A stretch of 64,000 nucleotides of DNA from contig JAYPEI010000001.1 in the NCBI GenBank assembly GCA_038125665.1, forward strand, positions 310,001-374,000, written 5' to 3'. Source of the stretch: CAILUG01 sp038125665. Lineage in GTDB: Bacteria; Pseudomonadota; Gammaproteobacteria; Pseudomonadales; Pseudohongiellaceae. The translations under genes and the position numbers were made by a program. The notes below the pieces were generated by a model. The model made no database searches and was not told the DNA's origin. It worked only from the letters and a program-made list of their open reading frames with translations. Shown one piece after another: positions 26,928-36,182 of the stretch (positions are counted from its first letter, which is position 1; the number at the start of each line of letters is the position of its first letter).

Positions 26928-29105
26928 ATGATCGTAATCAAGTTTATAAGAAACATCACATCCTCTCTAATGCCATTGGCATTCTCTATATTGCTGGTAA
27001 TAATTAGCAGTGTTTCCTGGGCACAGCACGGTAATGTTACTCATGAAAGAATGTTAACTGCCCAAGAGGATGGCCGTAACTGGCTGGGTTGGGGACAAGG
27101 TTATCAGGAGCAAAGGTTCAGCTCCCTCTCGCAAATTAACGACAAGAATGTCAACAAACTCGGACTAGCTTGGCACTTCGATTTAGATACTTTTCGAGGT
27201 GTTGAGGGAACACCGGTGGTTGTCGATGGTGTGCTTTACACCTCAAGTGCATGGAACCTAACCTACGCTTTTAACGCACAAACTGGTGAACTACTCTGGC
27301 GATATGATCCTGAAGTGCCCCGCGCTTGGGGACGCTATGCCTGTTGTGATGCCGTAAGTCGTGGGCTTGCAGTATGGGAAGGTAAAGTCATTATTGGCAC
27401 TCTTGATGGACGTCTTATTGCTCTTAATGCAGCAACTGGTAAACCAATTTGGTCCACTCAAACGTTTGATAAAAGCTGGCCATATACCATTACAGGAGCA
27501 CCTCGTGTTTTCGACGGAAAGGTCCTTATTGGTAACGGTGGCGCAGATATGGGAGTGCGCGGTTTTGTCGCGGCTTTCGATGTCAATAATGGTGAGGAAC
27601 TGTGGCGTTTCTGGACTGTACCGGGCAACCCTGAATTAGGTTTTGAAAATGAAGCAATGCGTGAAGCAGCTGAAACTTGGGCAGGTAGTTGGTGGGAACT
27701 CGGTGGTGGGGGTACTGTTTGGGACTCCATTGTTTACGACCCTGAGTTAAACTTGATTTATATTGGAACAGGTAACGGTTCACCATTATCACACCTGCAT
27801 CGTAGTGGAGGTGTTGGCGATAATCTTTTCCTCGCTTCCATAGTCGCCCTCAATGCCGAGACTGGAGAATATGTCTGGCATTACCAACAGGTCCCTGGTG
27901 AGAAATGGGACTTCACAGCAACTCAACCAATGATGCTTGCAGATCTGACAATAAATGGTGTCTTGCGCCAAGTACTCATGCAAGCCCCAAAAAATGGTTT
28001 TTTCTATATCCTAGATAGGAAGACTGGGGAGTTACTGTCTGCACGTGAGTTCGTCCCAAACTACTGGGCATCGCACATAGATATGCTAACAGGGCGGCCA
28101 GTGTTATTCCCAGAGGCTGATTTCGGCACAGAGTCTGTTCTTATTTCTCCTGCTGCCGGGGGTGGACATAACTGGGAACCCATGTCTTTTTCCCCTATCA
28201 CAGGCCTTGTCTACTTCACCGTTCAAGAAGACTGGATTCCCTACTCTGTTGCAGGTCCCGACTGGGAACCTAAACCCTTTCGATCAAATGCAGGTTGGGG
28301 CTTCGAAACAGATCCAGCTAAACGACAAGTAATGAATGAGGCAATCTCTACTCGTCGCAAAGCTTGGTTGACTGCTTGGGATCCTGTGCGCCAACAAGAA
28401 ATCTGGCGAGTAATGCATTCAAACATAGGCAGTGGAGGCACCTTAGCAACTGCAGGAAACCTTGTGGCACAAGGATCTGTTGATGGAGATTTTGTTATTT
28501 ATGCTGCCGATAGTGGTGAGGAGCTTTGGCGCTACTCTATCCAAAATATAGCCCTTGCTGGTCCAGTATCCTACTCCATAGAAGGGGAACAATATATCGC
28601 TGTCAATGCTGGTTGGGGTGGAGGAAGGGCCATTGTTGGTCGAGGTACTGGTTTTAATCCCCAAGTCTCTCCGGCTCGTTTGTTGGTTTTCAAACTAGGG
28701 GGGAATGATAAGCTCCCACCTCTAGAAAAAGTCTCTACTCTCCCTCCAACGCCCCCACCACTACGTGGTAGTGAGACACAAGTCAGTCATGGTGCTGAGT
28801 TGTATGTCCAGACCTGTCAGCAGTGCCATGGTTTAAATGCTATAGGCGGACTGAAAGATCTACGCCTGATGAGTGCAGACACACATAGCCAGTTCTTACA
28901 AATAGTTTTAGAAGGAACTCGTACCGAAAAAGGAATGGGTAATTTTTCAGATATCCTGTCAGTAGCAGACGCTGAAGATATTCACCACTATCTTATATCA
29001 AGAGCTAATGAAGATTGGGGTTACTCAACACAGCAAGGCGTTGAGGCAGGAGCCGTTCAAGATGCACGGACTAATACTATCTCTACCACAGTAGAAGACG
29101 AGTAG
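26928..29105 (+). CDS. PQQ-dependent quinohaemoprotein alcohol dehydrogenase
   Basis: This is a periplasmic alcohol/aldehyde dehydrogenase with an eight-bladed propeller that binds PQQ, fused to a cytochrome c. A signal peptide ends near VSWA-QH (residue 28). The vicinal cysteines C139-C140 of the PQQ site lie in YACCDAVSRG. The active-site aspartate is likely in GEKWDFTATQP, and GGGHNWEPMSFSP is a propeller block. The C-terminal haem site is CQQCH at 630-634, with a later Met ligand candidate in EKGMGNF. The length (725 aa) fits quinohaemoprotein type II enzymes. Electrons would pass to a terminal oxidase. No pqq synthesis genes are in the window. Confidence 0.92.
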   Translation: MIVIKFIRNITSSLMPLAFSILLVIISSVSWAQHGNVTHERMLTAQEDGRNWLGWGQGYQEQRFSSLSQINDKNVNKLGLAWHFDLDTFRGVEGTPVVVDGVLYTSSAWNLTYAFNAQTGELLWRYDPEVPRAWGRYACCDAVSRGLAVWEGKVIIGTLDGRLIALNAATGKPIWSTQTFDKSWPYTITGAPRVFDGKVLIGNGGADMGVRGFVAAFDVNNGEELWRFWTVPGNPELGFENEAMREAAETWAGSWWELGGGGTVWDSIVYDPELNLIYIGTGNGSPLSHLHRSGGVGDNLFLASIVALNAETGEYVWHYQQVPGEKWDFTATQPMMLADLTINGVLRQVLMQAPKNGFFYILDRKTGELLSAREFVPNYWASHIDMLTGRPVLFPEADFGTESVLISPAAGGGHNWEPMSFSPITGLVYFTVQEDWIPYSVAGPDWEPKPFRSNAGWGFETDPAKRQVMNEAISTRRKAWLTAWDPVRQQEIWRVMHSNIGSGGTLATAGNLVAQGSVDGDFVIYAADSGEELWRYSIQNIALAGPVSYSIEGEQYIAVNAGWGGGRAIVGRGTGFNPQVSPARLLVFKLGGNDKLPPLEKVSTLPPTPPPLRGSETQVSHGAELYVQTCQQCHGLNAIGGLKDLRLMSADTHSQFLQIVLEGTRTEKGMGNFSDILSVADAEDIHHYLISRANEDWGYSTQQGVEAGAVQDARTNTISTTVEDE

Positions 29106-29116
29106 GAGAAGGCAGT

Positions 29117-29680
29117 ATTTCACCTATCTTCTTGGTGACCACTGGACCAGAATCAAGTGGAAAAACTACACTTGCTGTAGATCTCAGCAAAGAACTAAAT
29201 TTACCATTAGTCGTTGAACAGTCTCGTTCATACCTCAATGCCTGCTACGCAAAAGATCCCTCTTTTCATTACTCAGAGAGGGATCTACTCCACATTGCTA
29301 AGGCTCAGCTTGCCGCAGAAAAAGATGCAGTTATTGAAGCAAGAAATAGAAAACCTGACGAAATACCTTTGATAGTCTGCGATACTGATCTCTTGGTAAT
29401 TTTTATTTGGAGTAAGGTCCGCTTTGGTCATTGTAAGAAAAAACTATTCAACTTAGTGGCGAAAAGTTTTGAAGAATCAAGACGCCACTATCTTGTTTGT
29501 GCCCCAGAGATGCCCTGGGAGCCGGATCCTCTACGAGAGAGCCCCACAGAGAGAGAATCTCTATACAGACTCTACCTTGAAGCCTTACAAACTTTTTATT
29601 TGCCCTATACTTCAATAAAAGGTAATAAAAACAGTAGATTAGAAAAAACCCTGTTGCTTTTGTCGTCGTGGCAATCTTGA
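29117..29680 (+). CDS. NadR-type ATP-binding kinase domain (nicotinamide riboside kinase-like)
   Basis: This is a P-loop protein of the AAA_28/NadR kinase type. The Walker A is TGPESSGKTTLA, followed by the family pattern VEQSRSYLNACY and CDTDLLVIFIWSKVRFG. In NadR this domain phosphorylates nicotinamide riboside; here it stands alone at about 185 residues. The start is uncertain: TTG 29132 and GTG 29135 are in-frame but far from a ribosome binding site. An ATT at 29117 has AGGAG exactly 8 bases upstream and gives ISPIFLVTTGPE, a complete first strand. AGGAG overlaps the stop of the PQQ gene. Confidence 0.85.
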   Translation: MSPIFLVTTGPESSGKTTLAVDLSKELNLPLVVEQSRSYLNACYAKDPSFHYSERDLLHIAKAQLAAEKDAVIEARNRKPDEIPLIVCDTDLLVIFIWSKVRFGHCKKKLFNLVAKSFEESRRHYLVCAPEMPWEPDPLRESPTERESLYRLYLEALQTFYLPYTSIKGNKNSRLEKTLLLLSSWQS

Positions 29681-29855
29681 TGTCTGAAAAATGACTTAAA
29701 AGTCACAGAAAAAACTATCACAAATCTCTGAAAAACAATAACTTATTTAAGAATTAAGAGTATATTTTTTACATATTTCATGCTAAGTTCCTCCGGTCAT
29801 TTCGACACTAATCATGAATACATTTGAAAAAATCAAAATTAATGGGGAAGTCTAT

Positions 29856-32800
29856 ATGCAAGACTCTTTGATAAAATTGCGCAAGAAACATCTCGGTGTG
29901 GTTATCTCAGCCACAACTGCGATTATGGCTGGTGCACTACCTTATTCTGCATCTGCTCAAGAGGAGCAGCTTGAGGAAGTCACAGTTACTGGTTCGCGTA
30001 TCGTTAGACGCGACCTGAGTGCTCCCAGCCCTATCGTAACTGTAGAGGCTGACTCCTTTGAGAATTCATCAACTGGTTCTGTGGAGTCTGTGCTGAACCA
30101 ACTTCCACAGTTTGTCCCATCACAAACACAGTTCAGCTCAGGTATCCAGAACGGTGCCGTAAGCTCACCAGGTGCGGCGACACTTAACTTACGCGGACTT
30201 GGTACTAACCGTAACCTCGTGTTGGTTGACGGTAAGCGTGCACAGCCAGTGAACGCTGCACTTGTTGTTGACGTGAACACGATACCTGCCTCAGCAATCG
30301 CTAACGTCGAGGTCATCACCGGTGGTGCTTCAGCGGTTTATGGTCCAGACGCCATGGCAGGTGTTGTTAACTTTATCCTGAAGAAAGATTTCGAGGGACT
30401 CGAAATAGACTTCCAAACTGGAAGAACCATGCAGGATGATGCTGATGAGAATCGCTTCAGCATGCTCTTCGGTGCCAACACTGCTGACGGTCGCGGTAAC
30501 GTGATGGTTGGTTTAGATTGGTTCAAGCGTGGTGAAGCTCTACAAGCAAACCGCGACTTCTATATCAACGGCTGGTCTGATCCCAATAATGGTAGCTCAG
30601 GCTTCATGCAGCCACGCTCTTACTTCCCTGCTCCTGGTAGAAAGCCTACTCAAGAAGCTCTTGATGCCATCTTCCCAGGACTACCAGCTGGATCTGTTTC
30701 CAACAGTACAGAGATTCGTTTTAACAACAATGGCACCCCCTTTATTGACAAGGGTGCATATGGCTACCTAGGTCCATTGAACTGCTTCAACATCGACGAG
30801 TGTGGTGCCTTTGCCGGTATCACCCGCAAAGCCAACGGAGACCTTCAGCAATTCACAGTGACAAGCTTCCTTTCCACTCCGATGGAGCGTCATTCATTAT
30901 TTGCTAGAGCTAATTACGAGATCTCTGACAACTTGAACGTCTTTGCTCAGGCTAACTATAACCGTGTAGATGTCACGCAGCGTGGTGGTATTCCGCCAGC
31001 AATCACAATCTGGCAGGCACCAGACGTTCCACGTGATGGACGGGCCCTGCCTGCCGCCTTGAATACTCTACTAGACTCACGCCCTGATCCTAATGCTCCT
31101 TGGGCTCTGTTCCAGGTACTGGACTATAACGGACCCATCGAGCCAGTGAATAAAAACGATGTGTGGCAGTTCATGGTAGGCATTGAAGGTGAACTATTCG
31201 ACGGCGATTGGACATGGGAAGCCTATGCATCGAAGGGTGACACTCAAATCAACGCAGAAAACTTCGCGATGCCATCACTGCAGCGTTATCAGAACCTGGT
31301 GTATGGGGCAAACTTTGGTAAGGGTACTGTGAATGGTCCCTACGGTACCAGCGGCTACGCACTGAAATGTACAACAGGTCTTCCTGTCTTCTCTGATTTT
31401 ACGCCTTCAGACAACTGCCTGGAAAGCATAGACACTCGGATGATTAACCGCACACACCTTACCCAAGAAATTGTCGAGGCAAACATCCAGGGTGGACTAT
31501 TCAGTCTACCTGCAGGTCAAATCCGTTTCGCTGCAGGTGCATCGTACCGTGCAAATGGTTTTGAGTACATGCCAGGCAACCCAGGATATCTTCTTGGTGA
31601 CACACCCATCGGCTTGTTCGCCTCAGCTAGAACTGGTGGCGATATCAGCGTTCACGAGCTTTACGCCGAGATGTTAGTCCCAGTAATTGATTCAACTTCA
31701 TTACCGATGCTACAGAAGTTGGATCTTGAACTAGGCTATCGTTACTCTGACTTTAGTACTGCCGGTGGAACCGATACCTACAAGGCGATGTTCACGCTCA
31801 CTTCAACAGAGTGGTTGTCTCTTCGGGGCGGTTACCAACGTGCTACTCGCGCACCTAACGTAGCAGAGCTGTTCACTGCGCCAACGCAGAGCGTTGTGTT
31901 TATACCCAAGCAGGATCCATGCTCTGTAACAACTCTTTACGCTGGTGGTAACGTTCCCGGTAACCCAAATCGTGCCAAGGTGATCGACCTCTGTCGTGCG
32001 ATCATTGGTAACAATACTTCGGGCTTCGATACACAGACATACTCCATCACTGGAATCGCAGGTCCTGAAGGTTTCCACCGCCAGAACCCTCCTTTCTTCC
32101 CACTGGAGCTAGCTCTGCAGGCAGGAAACCCCAACGTTGCTCCTGAGGTTGGTGAGACCTATACCTTTGGTTTCGTACTAAGCGAACCAATGGGTATCGA
32201 AAACCTTAACATTACTGCAGACTACTATGACATTGAGATCACCGATGCAATTTCTCCGCTCTTGGTATCCACTGTGTATGAGCACTGCTTTAATTTGGAA
32301 GGTAATAACGACAATCCAAACTATGAGTTGAGCAACTCTTGGTGTCAGATGATCCGCCGCAACCCAATCACTGGTGACCGTGAGGAAGTGGATACTCCTT
32401 TCTATAACCTTGGCACATTGAAAACCACAGGTTTTGATGTTACTGCCAGCTGGGCAACCGAAGTAGGTCCTGGAGTTTTAAGTGCTTCTTCTACCATGAA
32501 CTTCCTGGATAACTTTGAGTATCAAACCACTCCAGGTGGTTCAATTGTCGATGCAACTGGCACTCTTGACCAGGGCGGTATGTATGAGTTCCAAGCCCTC
32601 TCACGGTTGGGTTACTCCATTGGTGACCTAAGCCTTGGTCTCGGATGGCGTCATCTTGGTGATATTGAGTCTGTGGCATACGCTACAAACAAATCAACCA
32701 CAGTACAGGGTGTTGATTCGTATGATATATTCAGTATGTCAGCTACGTACAACTTGGACAGATATACCTTCCGATTTGGTATTGACAACCTGTTAGATGA

Positions 32801-32921
32801 AGACGCTCCACTGACTCAGAGCAACCCTGCAGGTGGCGATACTGACAGTGATGTTACCAATCCAGGTCTATACGATCTGCTTGGCCGTCGCTGGTACTTC
32901 GGTGTAAAAGCAAGCTTCTAA
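29856..32921 (+). CDS. TonB-dependent outer-membrane receptor, large
   Basis: This is an outer-membrane active transporter of about 1020 residues. I start at the ATG at 29856 (MQDSLIKLRKKHLG), which has GGGGAAG close upstream, rather than the ATG at 29814. A signal peptide ends near ASA-QEE, then a TonB box-like stretch (EEVTVTGSR) and a plug domain (about 55-190, with LNLRGLGTNRNLVLVDGKR and ITGGASAVYGPDAMAGVVNFI). The remainder is a beta-barrel ending ...RRWYFGVKASF, with a C-terminal aromatic residue. The substrate is unknown. Its codon use looks more biased than its neighbours, as expected of an abundant protein. Confidence 0.95.
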   Translation: MQDSLIKLRKKHLGVVISATTAIMAGALPYSASAQEEQLEEVTVTGSRIVRRDLSAPSPIVTVEADSFENSSTGSVESVLNQLPQFVPSQTQFSSGIQNGAVSSPGAATLNLRGLGTNRNLVLVDGKRAQPVNAALVVDVNTIPASAIANVEVITGGASAVYGPDAMAGVVNFILKKDFEGLEIDFQTGRTMQDDADENRFSMLFGANTADGRGNVMVGLDWFKRGEALQANRDFYINGWSDPNNGSSGFMQPRSYFPAPGRKPTQEALDAIFPGLPAGSVSNSTEIRFNNNGTPFIDKGAYGYLGPLNCFNIDECGAFAGITRKANGDLQQFTVTSFLSTPMERHSLFARANYEISDNLNVFAQANYNRVDVTQRGGIPPAITIWQAPDVPRDGRALPAALNTLLDSRPDPNAPWALFQVLDYNGPIEPVNKNDVWQFMVGIEGELFDGDWTWEAYASKGDTQINAENFAMPSLQRYQNLVYGANFGKGTVNGPYGTSGYALKCTTGLPVFSDFTPSDNCLESIDTRMINRTHLTQEIVEANIQGGLFSLPAGQIRFAAGASYRANGFEYMPGNPGYLLGDTPIGLFASARTGGDISVHELYAEMLVPVIDSTSLPMLQKLDLELGYRYSDFSTAGGTDTYKAMFTLTSTEWLSLRGGYQRATRAPNVAELFTAPTQSVVFIPKQDPCSVTTLYAGGNVPGNPNRAKVIDLCRAIIGNNTSGFDTQTYSITGIAGPEGFHRQNPPFFPLELALQAGNPNVAPEVGETYTFGFVLSEPMGIENLNITADYYDIEITDAISPLLVSTVYEHCFNLEGNNDNPNYELSNSWCQMIRRNPITGDREEVDTPFYNLGTLKTTGFDVTASWATEVGPGVLSASSTMNFLDNFEYQTTPGGSIVDATGTLDQGGMYEFQALSRLGYSIGDLSLGLGWRHLGDIESVAYATNKSTTVQGVDSYDIFSMSATYNLDRYTFRFGIDNLLDEDAPLTQSNPAGGDTDSDVTNPGLYDLLGRRWYFGVKASF

Positions 32922-32940
32922 GTTAAGCTCAACCAAACCA

Positions 32941-32971
32941 GAAAACGGCACCCTAGGGTGCCGTTTTTTTT
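32941..32971 (+). terminator. Intrinsic terminator after the large TonB receptor
   Basis: AAAACGGCACCC and GGGTGCCGTTTT (32942-32953 and 32956-32967) form a 12-bp stem around TA, followed by a T-run to about 32971. It sits 20 bases after the receptor stop and just before the convergent lipoprotein gene. Confidence 0.92.
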
Positions 32972-32984
32972 GGGTAAAAGTTTT

Positions 32985-34016
32985 TTATTCCCAGCCAGTG
33001 GGTGAATTGTATGGAGCCATGTATCCCATGGCCTCAATTTCATGTACTAACCCATCTGCACCAATCTTAAAGATGTGAGCAGCAGGAAGATCAAATGGCG
33101 CATAAGGCATATTCTCTGAGTTACGCTCAGAGGTAGAGCCATCAGTATGGGTTACCAAATAAGGTAGGTTATCCATCGGATGACGAAAATGAGAAAAGCC
33201 CATTGCAAGTCCAGTGACAGGGTCTGCCGCTATCAATCGACGATTTTCGATACGATCGATATAAACAAAGGTCTGAGAATCTAATTGTGTGGCGCAGAGC
33301 TTGGCAACAGGCGCTCTAGTTGGGTCTGGGTTAGGACCGGGGCCAGCTTCTGGGCCAGCAGTAATCATCCCATTTTCGTGACGTTGACAGTCTTCAGCGA
33401 AAGGCATGAGAGAACCATCGTTATTATCAAGAGCATCGTAGTAAGCAAGCCCTAGTGCGACGAGTTCATCATGACTTTTACGTGACGCCGTAGGAACTTC
33501 AGCAAGCAATCCAGGCCTAGGAGCCTCCATACGTGAGAGAAATTCATCTCGGATAGGTGTAATGATATGTTCAATTTCAAGTATTTTATTCGCTTCTAGC
33601 TGGAGTCGGATGGCAACAAGAACATCTTGTAGAGAACCATCATCATCCAAACGTTGGACCATTCCCAAGTAGCCAACCTGCTGCTGCAGAACATCAGGCA
33701 CGATAATCTCAAAGTTCTGAGGTACTGCCTGCAAAGTCTGCCATAAACCCTCACCTAGCTGCTTGCGTTCTAGATTCTCAACTATCAAAACATCGGTAGA
33801 AAGTTTGAGGCTAGAAGCGTTCCTTGAGAGCATCGCTTGAAGATAGGCATGGCTTAGTTGAATAAGGCATTGTCTGTCACAAGACAGCGATAGCTCTTCT
33901 TCTTGGTTTAATCCAGAATCTGAAGATTCAGCTATAGTGATATTTTCTGAGTTATTGCAGCCCCACAGGCCCGTAACTGTAAAAAAAGTAAATAGCAATA
34001 TTCGTGATCTTTTCAT
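32985..34016 (-). CDS. Exported lipoprotein of unknown function (DUF8021-like)
   Basis: This is a 343-residue protein with a lipoprotein signal (LWG-C20). The mature part has two cystatin/SnoaL-like halves. The first (about 45-165) starts CDRQCLIQLSHAYLQAML. The second (about 185-325) has ALGLAYYDALDNNDGSLMPFAEDCQRHENG and ends HIFKIGADGLVHEIEAMG. That layout resembles DUF8021 proteins, but I hold this loosely. No catalytic motif is obvious. It is divergent from the molybdopterin oxidoreductase gene, with 90 bases between them. Confidence 0.6.
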   Translation of the reverse strand: MKRSRILLFTFFTVTGLWGCNNSENITIAESSDSGLNQEEELSLSCDRQCLIQLSHAYLQAMLSRNASSLKLSTDVLIVENLERKQLGEGLWQTLQAVPQNFEIIVPDVLQQQVGYLGMVQRLDDDGSLQDVLVAIRLQLEANKILEIEHIITPIRDEFLSRMEAPRPGLLAEVPTASRKSHDELVALGLAYYDALDNNDGSLMPFAEDCQRHENGMITAGPEAGPGPNPDPTRAPVAKLCATQLDSQTFVYIDRIENRRLIAADPVTGLAMGFSHFRHPMDNLPYLVTHTDGSTSERNSENMPYAPFDLPAAHIFKIGADGLVHEIEAMGYMAPYNSPTGWE

Positions 34017-34109
34017 GCTTTCTCTCTTCTGTTGTAAGATAACCGAATGGAAGCATAACTTCGCTCTTTATGCGACTGCAAGATTTTACTGGTGCCTGGA
34101 GGCGGGCTT

Positions 34110-36182
34110 ATGTCTATTATTTCATCCGACATTTCCTCAACAAATCAAATTCATAGTGCCTGCCCACACGACTGCCCTGACACATGCGCTATGCTCAGTA
34201 CAGTTCAAGACGGCAAAGTGGTAAAAGTTGCTGGCAATCCAAAACATTTACTGACTGCTGGGGTCCTATGCACTAAAGTCAGTCGATATCCTGAGCGTCT
34301 ATACCATAAAGATCGACTTCTCAGACCTTTGCGCCGAGTTGGACCAAAAGGGTCTGGCCAGTTTGAAGCCGTGAGCTGGGACGAGGCGCTTACAGTGATA
34401 ACCTCAAAACTCGGTACTATAGCCAGTGAGGACCCAAGAGCCATCTTGCCCTATAGCTATGCTGGGACTATGGGTAAAGTACAAGGCGATTGTATGAGTG
34501 ATCGTTTTTTCCATAGATTAGGTGCATCGCAACTAGAAAAAACAATTTGTTCATCAGCAGGTAAAGAAGGCTTGCACTATACCTTAGGAGCCTCTGTTGG
34601 TATGCCAGTTGAAACCTTCGCTCATTCAAAGCTTATCCTAATCTGGGGCTCAAACCCGGTTACAAGCTCCATACATTTCTGGCGTTTAGCACAGCAAGCC
34701 AAACGTGAGGGGGCTAAGTTGGTTTGTATCGATCCTAGACGTACTGAGACCGCAGAAAAATGTCATGAGCATTTAGCACCTAAACCGGGCACGGATGCTG
34801 CCTTAGCACTCGGCTTGATGCATGAGTTAGTCCGTTTAAAAGCACTTGATGAAGACTATATCCGTGAGCACACCTTAGGATGGCCTGCACTTAAAGAGAG
34901 AGTCATGACCTGGACCGCAGAGCGAGCAGCAGAAATATGTGGACTGGAGACAACTCAAATACGTTCACTTGCCAAAGACTATGCCAGCATAAGACCAGCT
35001 TCGATAAGAACTAACTATGGAATTCAAAGATGCTTTGGTGCGGCCAATACTGTCCGAGCTTTAGCTTGTTTACCTGCGCTTACCGGAGCTTGGAGAGAAC
35101 TGGGTGGTGGACTTCTATTGTCGAGTGGCAGTATGACTAAAGCGCGGACAGAATATTTAAGCCGTCCAGATCTGCTAGAGCTAGGACTGGGTGGTCGTTC
35201 GCCTCGGAGCATCAACATGAGCACCATAGGCTCTGCTCTTTTGCGTGAAACTAGCATTGATTTTGGACCTAAAATCAAAGCGCTAGTTGTTTATAATGCT
35301 AACCCAGTATCCGTAGCACCAGATTCTGCTAAAGTGGTCGCAGGTTTTTCGCGTGAAGACCTTTTTACTGTCGTGCTGGAGCATTTTCAAACTGATACTG
35401 CTGATTACGCGGACTGGATACTACCAGCAACTATGCAAATGGAACATTGGGACATACACGGTTCCTATGGACACACAGATATCATCCTTAACAAACCCGC
35501 AGTAAAACCGCCAGGTGAATGCAAGCCTAATTCAGAAATCTTCCGTCTACTGGCAAAGGGTATGAAATATAAGGAACCCTGCTTTCAGGAAAGTGATGAA
35601 GAGTTATGCCAACAAGCCTATGATCCGGAACTAGTATCTTGGAAAGAATTAGAGAAGCAAGGATTTACAAGCTACCCTGTCGAGGCTATCCCTTTTGCAT
35701 TTGGTAAGTTTCCTACACCCTCTGGGCTTTGTGAGTTTTATTCAGAGCGATTGGCCCAACAAGGAAAGGATCCTCTACCTAATTACTTACCTAATGTTCA
35801 CCAACCCAATAAGAGTTATCCTCTACAGATGATCTCCCCCCCAGCACGAAACTTTCTCAATTCTTCTTTTGCAAACATTGAAAGTTTACAAGCCAGAGAA
35901 GGTAGTCCTCTTGTTGAAATGAATATCGAGGATGCAAAAAAAAGAAATATTCAAGAGGGCATGCTAGTTGAGGTATATAACGAACTTGGTTCCTACCGAG
36001 TAAGAGCCCGCATAGGGCACCAAGCTAGGCCTGGCGTGGTGATTGTATTAGGTCTATGGTGGCGTAAACACAGTTTTGACGGGAAGGGAGCCAATGAATT
36101 GATCGCCGAAACTTTGACAGATTTGGGAAAAGCTCCAGCATTTTATGATTGTTCTGTTGATGTAAGAATTATAAATGACTAA
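34110..36182 (+). CDS. Molybdopterin oxidoreductase with 4Fe-4S cluster (orphan catalytic subunit)
   Basis: This is a DMSO-reductase-family enzyme of 690 residues. GGAGG 7 bases before the ATG at 34110 fixes the start. The N-terminal cluster cysteines are C18, C22, C26 and C54. Further blocks are GALVCT-like GVLCTKVSRYPERLYHKDRL, the cofactor-binding LIWGSNPVTSSIHFWR and VCIDPRRTETAEKC, and a C-terminal domain from about residue 560 (MISPPARNFLNSSFAN). The residue that would bind Mo lies around ICSSAGKEGL and appears to be Ser or Ala rather than Cys. There is no signal peptide and no electron-transfer subunit next to it. The substrate is unknown. Confidence 0.85.
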   Translation: MSIISSDISSTNQIHSACPHDCPDTCAMLSTVQDGKVVKVAGNPKHLLTAGVLCTKVSRYPERLYHKDRLLRPLRRVGPKGSGQFEAVSWDEALTVITSKLGTIASEDPRAILPYSYAGTMGKVQGDCMSDRFFHRLGASQLEKTICSSAGKEGLHYTLGASVGMPVETFAHSKLILIWGSNPVTSSIHFWRLAQQAKREGAKLVCIDPRRTETAEKCHEHLAPKPGTDAALALGLMHELVRLKALDEDYIREHTLGWPALKERVMTWTAERAAEICGLETTQIRSLAKDYASIRPASIRTNYGIQRCFGAANTVRALACLPALTGAWRELGGGLLLSSGSMTKARTEYLSRPDLLELGLGGRSPRSINMSTIGSALLRETSIDFGPKIKALVVYNANPVSVAPDSAKVVAGFSREDLFTVVLEHFQTDTADYADWILPATMQMEHWDIHGSYGHTDIILNKPAVKPPGECKPNSEIFRLLAKGMKYKEPCFQESDEELCQQAYDPELVSWKELEKQGFTSYPVEAIPFAFGKFPTPSGLCEFYSERLAQQGKDPLPNYLPNVHQPNKSYPLQMISPPARNFLNSSFANIESLQAREGSPLVEMNIEDAKKRNIQEGMLVEVYNELGSYRVRARIGHQARPGVVIVLGLWWRKHSFDGKGANELIAETLTDLGKAPAFYDCSVDVRIIND

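Noticed and set aside
29814..29856. Start of the large TonB receptor at the ATG at 29814
   Set aside because: The downstream ATG at 29856 has a better ribosome binding site and gives a normal signal peptide start.
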